Source of the DNA: Betaproteobacteria bacterium | GTDB lineage: Bacteria > Pseudomonadota > Gammaproteobacteria > Burkholderiales > Burkholderiaceae_C | Assembly: GCA_005884255.1 (NCBI GenBank) | Contig: VBDL01000169.1 | Location: 1-5,737, forward strand | DNA length: 5,737 nucleotides | Direction: 5' to 3' | Shown here: piece by piece, positions 1-5,737 of the stretch | How the letters are laid out: every line of letters begins with the position of its first letter | Numbering within the stretch: position 1 is the stretch's first letter | The notes under the pieces: generated by a model | The model's input: only the letters and a program-made list of their open reading frames with translations | Told to the model about the DNA's origin: nothing | Database searches by the model: none | Position numbers and translations under genes: made by a program

Positions 1-716
1 ACCAGCGCAAGGATGCAAGCGACGACACCATGCCATCCGAGCCGCCGACGATGCTGCCGGCCGACACCGCTGGCCCGGCGTTGGCAGCCGCAGTGGAAGG
101 CGCGGACAGCTGGGTCGAAGCCATCGGCCAGGCGGCCGAGCGCATCCGCGCGCTCGCCGCGCGGGCCGGTACAGCGAGCCCGCGCAAGGCCCCAAGTGCC
201 AGTGAGAACTGGCAGCTCGCAGTCGGGCGTGCGCTGGAGCTGCTGCGCGAGGAGCGCTTCGCCGACGCGTTGGAGCTCGTGCAGGCGCTGCCGCCGGCTT
301 CCGCGCGCGACACCGAGGTGCTGCTGCTGCACGCCGTGCTGCTGGTGCACAACGGCCGGCTCGCCGATGCGGAAAACCTCTGCCACCGGTTGCTCGCTCT
401 GGACGAGTTGAACGCCGGCGCGCATTACGTGCTCGCGCTGTGCCGCGAAGGCGCGGCCGATGGCCACGGCGCCGCCGAGCGCGACCGCTTCGCCGCCTAC
501 CTCGACCCAGCCTTCGCGATGCCGCGCCTGCACCTCGGTCTGTTGGCGCGCCGTGCGGGCGACCGCGAGGCGCAGCGCCGCGAGCTCGGGCAGGCGCTGA
601 GCCTGCTGCAGCGCGAAGATGCATCGCGCCTGCTGCTGTTCGGCGGCGGCTTTGGCCGCGAAGCGCTGATCGCGTTGTGCCGCGCCGAGCTGCGCGCCTG
701 TGGAGCCGCCGCATGA
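1..716 (+). CDS. CheR-type protein methyltransferase, C-terminal linker and TPR region (5'-partial)
   Basis: The frame is open from the left edge to the TGA at 714-716. The ATG at 30 is therefore probably an internal methionine, and the catalytic SAM-binding domain would lie upstream, outside the window. Counting from that Met, residues 1-60 are a Pro/Ala-rich linker. Residues 65-194 are helical and resemble about four tetratricopeptide repeats; the clearest are around 97-128 (LLLHAVLLVHNGRLADAENL) and 161-194 (YLDPAFAMPRLHLGLLARR just before and inside it). The end, LLLFGGGFGREALIALCRAE, is the tail I recognise from CheR-TPR fusions, where it follows the last TPR. In that family the N-terminal domain methylates glutamates on chemoreceptors and the TPR part mediates protein contacts. 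Its place directly before cheW, receptor, cheA and cheB supports the call. The methyltransferase domain itself is not visible, so a free-standing TPR protein starting at 30 cannot be fully excluded. Confidence 0.8.
   Translation, partial: QRKDASDDTMPSEPPTMLPADTAGPALAAAVEGADSWVEAIGQAAERIRALAARAGTASPRKAPSASENWQLAVGRALELLREERFADALELVQALPPASARDTEVLLLHAVLLVHNGRLADAENLCHRLLALDELNAGAHYVLALCREGAADGHGAAERDRFAAYLDPAFAMPRLHLGLLARRAGDREAQRRELGQALSLLQREDASRLLLFGGGFGREALIALCRAELRACGAAA
702..705 (+). promoter_or_regulatory. Ribosome binding site for the cheW start at ATG 713
   Basis: GGAG lies 7 bases before the ATG at 713, inside the end of the preceding gene. The same motif and the same 7-base spacing precede the receptor start. 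This site and the ATGA overlap fix 713 as the intended cheW start, which matters because that ATG is out of frame with the CheW domain. Confidence 0.6.
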
Positions 717-1205
717 CGAGCTCGAGCGCCGCTCAGCTACGCCGCGACTTCGACCGCGCACCTGCTGGCCATCCGGCTGCGCGGCGACCCTTATGCGCTG
801 CGCCTGGCCGGCATCGCCGGGCTGTTCGCCGACAAGCCCCTGACGCGCCTGCCCGGCAGCGCGCGGGAGTTCCTCGGCCTCGCCGGCTTTCGCGGCACCG
901 TGGTGCCGGTGTACGACTTGCGCGCATTGCTCGGCCACGGCCGCACCGAAGCCCCGCGCTGGTTGGTGGTGGCCGCAGGTGCCATCGTGGCACTGGCCTT
1001 CGATGGCTTCGACGGTTACCTGAAGCTGCCGCCCGAGCGCATCGCGCCATCCGCGGCGGGCGATGCGTGCTTTCATGTGCACGAACTTGCTCGCCCGGCC
1101 GATGGCGCGCTGCGCCCGCTGGTCAACCTGGGCTCCGTGCTCATGGCCATCCGCCAGCGCGTTCACCAAGACCCTTCGCCTGCCTCGACTGGAGTGACAC
1201 CATGA
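713..1205 (+). CDS. CheW-like coupling protein, apparently frameshifted near 755-762
   Basis: CheW is a cytoplasmic adaptor that bridges receptor hairpin tips to the CheA P5 domain. The CheW domain is encoded in the frame running 717-1205. It begins at about 759 with HLLAIRLRGDPYALRLAGIA, continues through FRGTVVPVYDLRALLG (891-938) and ALAFDGFDGYLKLP, and ends with LVNLGSVLMAI before TGA 1203-1205. This gives about 148 residues, close to the usual domain length. That frame has no ATG, GTG or TTG between the upstream stop at 714 and GTG 900, and starting at 900 would lose the first third of the fold. The natural start is ATG 713 (GGAG 7 bases upstream, ATGA overlap). It opens another frame reading MTSSSAAQLRRDFDRA, which looks like a normal CheW N-terminus. 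Joining the two needs a +1 (or -2) shift at about 755-762, giving about 163 residues. Explanations are a sequencing indel, a real mutation, or a non-triplet deletion of the linker. The domain identity is sure; whether the gene is intact is not. Confidence 0.82.
1191..1194 (+). promoter_or_regulatory. Ribosome binding site for the chemoreceptor gene
   Basis: GGAG ends 7 bases before the ATG at 1202. It lies within the last codons of the CheW frame and supports 1202 as the receptor start rather than any upstream codon in the long open frame. Confidence 0.6.
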
Positions 1206-2680
1206 TTCAGCACTGGACTTTCGGTCAGCGCATCGGCGCAGGTGTTTCGGTGAAGGTGGCCCTCACCATCGTGATCGCCGTGATCGCGGTTTACGCCCTG
1301 CGCAGCGTCGTCCAGGCCAAGGACGATGTCATCAGCGTCAATGGCGAGAACCTGCTCGATGCCCAAAAGCTGCAAACGGCCGCGGCGCGCCGGGTGGTGG
1401 GCATACGTGGCTTCCTGCTCGAACGCACCGACGCTCACCTCGACGTGGTGCGCACTTTTGGAGACGAGTTTCGCTCCACACTCGGCCGCCTGCGCGCGCG
1501 TGCGACCGCGGAGGACGAGCGCGAGCTGCTGGAACGGGTGGAGCGCGCGGATGCCGACCACCGCGCCGCGCTCGATCGCTTGATCGCACTGCGCAAGACC
1601 GACCCACCGGTGGCGGCCATCCTCGCCGCGTTCGACGAGTACGGCCAACCCAAGTTTCACGCGCTGCTGCAAACGCTGGACGCCTTCGTCAAGGTAGAGC
1701 AACAGCGCCGCGACGCGGCCAAGCAGGCCGCGACCGACACGGCCTCGTCGGCGATCACGCTGGTCACCGTCATGGCCGCGTTGCTCGTGGCGCTGGCCGC
1801 ACTGGTCGGCCTGCTGCTGACGCGCGCGCTGGGGCGCCAGATCGGCACCGCGGTGGGCCATGTGCAGAGCTCGTCGGCCGAGCTGCAGGCCACGGCCAAT
1901 CAGCAGGCCACCGGAGCGAGGGAGCAGGCCACGGCGATGAGCGAGATCAGCATGACGATCAGCGAGCTGCTCGCCACCTCGCGCCAGATCGCCGAGAGCG
2001 CGCAGCGCGTGGCGCAGATTGCCGGGCAGACCGTGAGCGCGGCACACGGCGGTGAGACCACGGTGGAGCAGGCGCACGAATCGATCGCAGGCATTCGGCG
2101 CCAGGTGGACCTGGTGGTGGGCCACATGCTCGAGCTGGGCAAGAAGTCGCAGCAGATCGGCGCGGTGCTCGACATCGTCTCCGAGCTCGCCGAGCAGACC
2201 AACATCCTCGCCATCAACGCGACCATCGAGGCCGCCGGCGCCGGCGATGCGGGCAAGCGCTTCGCGGTGGTGGCCGACGAGATCCGCGAGCTGGCCGACC
2301 GCGTGGGCGGCTCGACGAAGGAGATCCGCGGCCTGATCGACGATGTGCGCAGCGCGGTGAACACCACCGTGATGGCCACCGAGACCGGCTCCAAGGCGGT
2401 GGACACCGGCACCGCGCAATTCGGCGAAGTGACCAGCGCGTTCAAGCAGATCGCCGCGCTGGTGACGGCCACCACCGAGGCGGCACGCGAGATCGAGCTG
2501 TCGACCAAGCAGCAGGCGAGCGGCGTCGAGCAGGTGAACCTCGCCATCGCCAACGTCGCGCAGACCACGCGCGAGAGCGAAGTCAGTTCCGGGCAGACGC
2601 TGGAATCCGTGTCGCAGCTGGCCAGCCTGTCGAAGGACCTGCTGCGCCTGGTGCAGCCGCAGGCGGCCGCCGCGGCGTGA
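1202..2680 (+). CDS. Methyl-accepting chemotaxis protein (transmembrane chemoreceptor, no evident HAMP)
   Basis: This 492-residue inner-membrane receptor has two membrane segments, about 17-36 and 184-207. The segment between them (37-183) is helical and contains VGIRGFLLERTDAHL, which resembles the RG-(Y/F)-LL pattern of CHASE3/four-helix-bundle sensor domains. After the second membrane segment the sequence passes almost directly into the methyl-accepting coiled coil, with no convincing HAMP domain. The hairpin tip that binds CheW and CheA is at about 327-362: AEQTNILAINATIEAAGAG followed by KRFAVVADEI. Candidate methylation stretches with paired Glu/Gln flank it (for example about 285-293 and 436-444). 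The C-terminus ends in an Ala run and lacks the NWETF-like pentapeptide used by some receptors to tether CheR. ATG 1202 overlaps the cheW stop as ATGA. The same frame is open back to 440, but the upstream translation is Arg/Pro/Ala-rich out-of-frame sequence, so the receptor begins at 1202. The ligand is unknown. Confidence 0.95.
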   Translation: MIQHWTFGQRIGAGVSVKVALTIVIAVIAVYALRSVVQAKDDVISVNGENLLDAQKLQTAAARRVVGIRGFLLERTDAHLDVVRTFGDEFRSTLGRLRARATAEDERELLERVERADADHRAALDRLIALRKTDPPVAAILAAFDEYGQPKFHALLQTLDAFVKVEQQRRDAAKQAATDTASSAITLVTVMAALLVALAALVGLLLTRALGRQIGTAVGHVQSSSAELQATANQQATGAREQATAMSEISMTISELLATSRQIAESAQRVAQIAGQTVSAAHGGETTVEQAHESIAGIRRQVDLVVGHMLELGKKSQQIGAVLDIVSELAEQTNILAINATIEAAGAGDAGKRFAVVADEIRELADRVGGSTKEIRGLIDDVRSAVNTTVMATETGSKAVDTGTAQFGEVTSAFKQIAALVTATTEAAREIELSTKQQASGVEQVNLAIANVAQTTRESEVSSGQTLESVSQLASLSKDLLRLVQPQAAAAA

Positions 2681-2691
2681 AACGAAATAGC

Positions 2692-4746
2692 ATGGTCAAG
2701 GATCCCTACCGGTACTTCCGCATCGAGGCGCGCGAGCTGCTCGAGCAGCTGGGCCAGGGCGCGCTCGGGCTCGACAAGGGCATGGCCGGCGCGAGCCTGG
2801 TGCCGCGCCTGCTGCGCCAGGCGCACACGCTCAAGGGGGCGGCGCGCGTCGTCAAGCAGGCCGAGATCGCCAACCAGGCGCACGCCATCGAGGAAGCGCT
2901 GGCACCCTGGCGCGACGCGGCCGCAGCCGTGCCGCGGCAGAGCATCGACGCCGTGCTGGCGCGTCTGGACGCGATCGCCGCCCGCGTGGCCGAGCTGTCG
3001 CCGGCCCCCGACACCGAGACAGCACCCGGCGCGCTGCCCGAGGAGGCGCTGCGCACGGTGCGCGCCGACGTGACCGAGATGGACGTGCTGCTCGACGGCG
3101 TGGCGCAAACCCACGCGCAGATCGCCGGCCTGCGACGCCGTTTCGGCGGCCTCGCGCCGCTGCGCTCGCTGGCCCAGCGCCTGCAGGAGCAGCTCGCCGC
3201 GCGCGGCACGGCGCCAACGCCTCGCACCGTCAACGGCGCGCGCAAGGCGCTGGCACTGGCCGACGAATTGAGCGGCGCGCTCGCCGATTGCGCGCAGGCC
3301 TTCGGCCTGTCGCTCGACCAGATGGACCGCGAGCTGCGCCAGGTGCGCGATGCCGCCGAGCAGCTGCGCCTGGTGCCCGCCGGCGCGCTGTTCACGACGC
3401 TCGAGCGCAGCGCGCGCGACGCCGCGCAGGCCCTGGGCAAGCGCGTGGTCTTCGACGGCCGCGGCGGCGACGTGCGGCTCGATTCGCCGGTGCTCGGCGC
3501 GGTGCAGAACGCGCTGGTGCAGCTGGTGCGCAACGCGGTCGCGCACGGCATCGAGGGCACGGCGCAACGGCTGGCGGCGGGCAAGCCGCCCGAGGGGCGC
3601 ATCACGCTGGAGGTGCTGCGCCGCGGGCGCCGCGTCACCTTCCGCTGCAGCGACGATGGCGCCGGCGTCGATGTCGACGCAGTGCGCCGCGCGGCCCAAC
3701 GCAAGGGCTTGCTCGCCTCGGCGGCGCCCTCGCTCGATGCGCAGGCGCTGCTCGCGCTGCTGTTGCGCGGCGGCCTGAGCACCACCGGCACGGTGACCGA
3801 AGTCGCCGGCCGCGGCATCGGGCTGGACGTGGTGCGTGAAGTGGCCGAGCGCCTGGGCGGCGAGGTCACGGTGAGCACCGCGCCCGGCCGCGGCACCGCG
3901 CTGGCGCTGACGGTGCCGCTGTCGCTGGCCTCGCTCGACGCCTTGGTCGTCGAGGCCGGTGGCACGAGCGCTGCCATTCCCTTCGATGCCGTGCGGCGCA
4001 CGCTGCGCCTGCAGCCCGCGCAGATCGCACGCGGTGCGCAGGGCGACAGCATCGTGTTCGATGGGCATGCCATCCCCTACGTGCCGCTGGCGCGCGTGCT
4101 CGGTGCGGGCGATGCCGGCTTCGACGACGCGCGGCCGGTGTCGGCGGTGGTCGTCGAAGGCGCGGGCGCGCTGGCGGCCATCGGCGTCGAGCGGCTGGGT
4201 GCCACGGCGAAGATCGTGCTGCGACCGCTGCCGGAGCTGGCGCCGCCTTCGCCCCTGGTCGCCGGCGCGTCGTTGGATGTCGAAGGCCAGCCGCGGCTGG
4301 TGCTCGACCCCGAAGGCCTGGTGCTGCACGCGCAGCGCGCCGGCGCGATCGTGCCGCCACCCGAGCACGAACGCGCGCCGGTGCTGGTGATCGACGACTC
4401 TCTGACCACGCGCATGCTCGAGCAAAGCATCCTCGAGTCGGCCGGCTACGAGGTGCATGCCGCGGTGTCGGCCGAGGATGCGCTGGCGCAGGCGCGGCGC
4501 CGCGCCTACGCGCTGTTCCTTGTCGACGTCGAGATGCCCGGCATGGACGGGTTCTCCTTCATCGAGCACACGCGCGCCGACCCGGCGCTGCGCGACGTGC
4601 CGGCGATCCTCGTGACCTCGCGCGCGTCGCCCGAGGACAAGCGCCGCGGTCGCGACGTCGGCGCGCAGGGCTACATCGTGAAGAGCGAGTTCGCACAGGC
4701 CGAGTTTCTCGATCACGTGCGGCAACTGGTGGGAGCCTCGTCGTGA
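2692..4746 (+). CDS. Hybrid chemotaxis-type histidine kinase CheA with C-terminal receiver domain
   Basis: CheA is the cytoplasmic kinase of the array. Starting at ATG 2692 it has 684 residues. Domains in order: Hpt/P1 (about 1-105) with phospho-acceptor His45 in AHTLKGAARVV; a helical region without a recognisable CheY/CheB-binding P2 domain; a helical dimerisation-like segment (about 190-225); an HATPase domain (about 228-410) with N box LVRNAVAHGIEG (Asn281), DDGAG (322-325 region) and GRGIGLD (373-379); a CheW-like P5 domain (about 410-520), including VPLARVLG; and a receiver (about 563-682) with acidic pair Asp568/Asp569, phospho-acceptor Asp612 in FLVDVEMPGMDGF, Thr642 and Lys664. All key residues are present. 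The usual Asp after the N-box Asn-Ala-Val is Ala here. An alternative start, GTG 2677, would form a GTGA overlap with the receptor stop and add MKRNS. I prefer 2692 because MVKDPYRYF is where I expect the Hpt domain to begin. Neither start has a strong ribosome binding site. The fused receiver could act as a phosphate sink or output domain, as in WspE-like kinases. Confidence 0.95.
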   Translation: MVKDPYRYFRIEARELLEQLGQGALGLDKGMAGASLVPRLLRQAHTLKGAARVVKQAEIANQAHAIEEALAPWRDAAAAVPRQSIDAVLARLDAIAARVAELSPAPDTETAPGALPEEALRTVRADVTEMDVLLDGVAQTHAQIAGLRRRFGGLAPLRSLAQRLQEQLAARGTAPTPRTVNGARKALALADELSGALADCAQAFGLSLDQMDRELRQVRDAAEQLRLVPAGALFTTLERSARDAAQALGKRVVFDGRGGDVRLDSPVLGAVQNALVQLVRNAVAHGIEGTAQRLAAGKPPEGRITLEVLRRGRRVTFRCSDDGAGVDVDAVRRAAQRKGLLASAAPSLDAQALLALLLRGGLSTTGTVTEVAGRGIGLDVVREVAERLGGEVTVSTAPGRGTALALTVPLSLASLDALVVEAGGTSAAIPFDAVRRTLRLQPAQIARGAQGDSIVFDGHAIPYVPLARVLGAGDAGFDDARPVSAVVVEGAGALAAIGVERLGATAKIVLRPLPELAPPSPLVAGASLDVEGQPRLVLDPEGLVLHAQRAGAIVPPPEHERAPVLVIDDSLTTRMLEQSILESAGYEVHAAVSAEDALAQARRRAYALFLVDVEMPGMDGFSFIEHTRADPALRDVPAILVTSRASPEDKRRGRDVGAQGYIVKSEFAQAEFLDHVRQLVGASS
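4731..4735 (+). promoter_or_regulatory. Ribosome binding site for the cheB start at GTG 4743
   Basis: GGGAG ends 7 bases before the GTG at 4743 and sits in the last codons of cheA. It supports the GTG start, which also overlaps the cheA stop as GTGA. Confidence 0.6.
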
Positions 4747-5737
4747 TCCGTGTGTTGGTCGTCGAAGACTCATTGACGGTGCGCCGGCGCCTGTGCGAGG
4801 TGCTGGGCGCCGACGCGGAGCTGGATGTCGTCGGCGAGGCCGAGGACGGCAAGCGCGCTATCGAGCTGTGCCAGGCGCTCAAGCCCGACGTGGTGACGAT
4901 GGACATGATGCTGCCGGTGATGACCGGGCTCGCCGCCACCGAGTACATCATGGCGTACTGCCCGACGCCCATCCTCATCGTGTCATCGTCGCTGCAGCGC
5001 GGCGAGCTGTTCAAGACCTACGACGCGCTGGCCGCCGGCGCGGTGGACGTGCTGGAGAAGCCCGATGGCCGCGAGCCGGACGGGGACTGGGAACAGCGCC
5101 TCGTCGCCAGCGTGAAGATGGTCGCGCGCATCCGCGTGATCACGCACCTGCGCGCACGCCTGCGTCTGCCGGTGCGGCCGCCGGCGCCAGCACGCGAGTG
5201 GTCACCGTCGCCACTGCCGCGACCGCGCTGCGCCGTCCTCGCCATCGGCGCTTCCACCGGCGGGCCTGCCGCCATCGTCGACGTGCTGCGCGCGCTGCCG
5301 GCGCAGATGCGCGTGCCGATGCTGCTGGTGCTGCACATCAACGAACCCTTCGGCAGCGCCTTCGCCGAATGGCTGGATGCGCAAACGCCGCGCCGCGTGG
5401 CCTATGCGCAAGACGGCGAGCTGCTCGCCCCCGCGGCCGGCCGCGTACTGATGGCGCCGCCCGACCACCACCTGCGGCTGCAAGACGGCCGGCTGCGCCT
5501 CACGCAGGAGCCCGAGCGGCACAGCTGCCGCCCGTCGGTGGACGTGCTGTTCGAATCGGTCGCGCGCGACTGCGCCGCGGCCGCGGCCGCCTGCCTGCTC
5601 ACCGGCATGGGGCGCGACGGCGCGGCCGGCCTCCTGGCGATCCGCCGCGCCGGCGGCTTCACCATCGCGCAGGACGAGGCAAGCAGCGTCGTCTACGGCA
5701 TGCCGCGCGAGGCGGCGCTGCTCGGCGCGGCCGAATG
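4743..5737 (+). CDS. CheB-type receptor methylesterase/deamidase response regulator (3'-partial)
   Basis: CheB removes methyl groups from receptor glutamates (and can deamidate glutamines), with activity raised by phosphorylation from CheA. The start GTG 4743 overlaps the cheA stop and gives MIRVLVVEDSLTVRRRL, a normal receiver N-terminus. The receiver spans about 1-120, with acidic pair Glu8/Asp9, phospho-acceptor Asp54 in TMDMMLPVMTG, and Lys106 in LEKP. A Pro/Arg-rich linker (about 137-162) leads to the methylesterase domain from about 163. Its catalytic triad is Ser171 in GASTGGP, His198 in VLHIN, and Asp292 in TGMGRDGA. The reading frame is still open at the right edge after 331 codons. 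Compared with E. coli CheB (349 residues), probably only the last few residues are missing. All expected active-site residues are present, so it is predicted functional. It is the last gene seen; whatever output gene follows lies outside the window. Confidence 0.95.
   Translation, partial: MIRVLVVEDSLTVRRRLCEVLGADAELDVVGEAEDGKRAIELCQALKPDVVTMDMMLPVMTGLAATEYIMAYCPTPILIVSSSLQRGELFKTYDALAAGAVDVLEKPDGREPDGDWEQRLVASVKMVARIRVITHLRARLRLPVRPPAPAREWSPSPLPRPRCAVLAIGASTGGPAAIVDVLRALPAQMRVPMLLVLHINEPFGSAFAEWLDAQTPRRVAYAQDGELLAPAAGRVLMAPPDHHLRLQDGRLRLTQEPERHSCRPSVDVLFESVARDCAAAAAACLLTGMGRDGAAGLLAIRRAGGFTIAQDEASSVVYGMPREAALLGAAE

Noticed and set aside
13..411. 132-codon plus-strand open frame at the left edge
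   Set aside because: Arg/Pro/Ser/Cys-rich off-frame translation of the CheR-TPR coding region.
750..765. Programmed ribosomal frameshift site in cheW
   Set aside because: I see no slippery heptamer, shifty stop or convincing downstream element. An indel or linker deletion is simpler, so it is listed only as a frame discontinuity.
440..1201. Upstream extension of the receptor frame back to ATG 440
   Set aside because: The translation is Arg/Pro/Ala-rich and overlaps the clear CheR-TPR and CheW frames. The receptor has its own ATG with a ribosome binding site at 1202.
900..1205. Short CheW starting at GTG 900
   Set aside because: This start would remove the first strands of the CheW fold, which are clearly encoded in the same frame from 759. 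GTG 900 falls mid-motif (RGTVVPVYDL).
1163..2419. Antisense open frame of 418 codons opposite the receptor
   Set aside because: Low-complexity His/Arg/Gly-rich translation, fully explained as the shadow of the plus-strand receptor gene.
1900..4773. Antisense open frame of 957 codons on the minus strand
   Set aside because: It lies opposite the receptor and CheA genes, whose domains are unmistakable. Its translation is His/Arg/Gln/Ala-rich with no recognisable motif, as expected for the mirror of GC-rich codons.
5574..5592. GCC/GCG-rich run in cheB as a possible repeat element
   Set aside because: It encodes a run of Ala residues within the methylesterase domain and is short; ordinary for this base composition.

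Overview
The window is a single plus-strand operon for a chemosensory (Che-like) signalling array. It comes from a very GC-rich bacterium with strong G/C bias at third codon positions. The gene content and protein style (CheR with TPR repeats, a receptor with an AEQTNILAIN hairpin, CheA fused to a receiver, CheB with an MDMMLP receiver) fit high-GC Proteobacteria such as Burkholderiales, or Myxococcota. The sequence alone does not decide between them.

Layout, left to right: the C-terminal TPR part of a CheR-type methyltransferase, cut by the left edge (1-716); a CheW-type coupling protein that needs a frameshift to be read in full (713-1205); a membrane-bound methyl-accepting receptor (1202-2680); a hybrid CheA histidine kinase with a C-terminal receiver (2692-4746, or from GTG 2677); and a CheB-type methylesterase response regulator (4743 to beyond the right edge). 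There is no intergenic space. Junctions are 4-base stop/start overlaps (ATGA, ATGA, GTGA, GTGA), although the third is used only if cheA starts at GTG 2677. No promoter, terminator, RNA gene, mobile element, repeat array or CRISPR was seen.

How the genes should work together: the receptor senses a periplasmic or membrane signal through a short helical domain. CheW links it to CheA, which autophosphorylates its Hpt histidine and passes phosphate to its own receiver and/or to CheB. CheR and CheB add and remove receptor methyl groups for adaptation. There is no CheY, flagellar gene, GGDEF protein or other output in view. The gene set resembles Wsp-type 'alternative cellular function' systems (MCP, CheW, CheR-TPR, CheA-REC, CheB) but in a different order, so the output is unknown.

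The most notable irregularity is in cheW. The well-placed ATG at 713 (good ribosome binding site, ATGA overlap) opens a different frame from the one encoding the CheW domain, and the CheW-domain frame has no ATG, GTG or TTG before 900. The frame opened by that ATG stays open all the way through the receptor gene.
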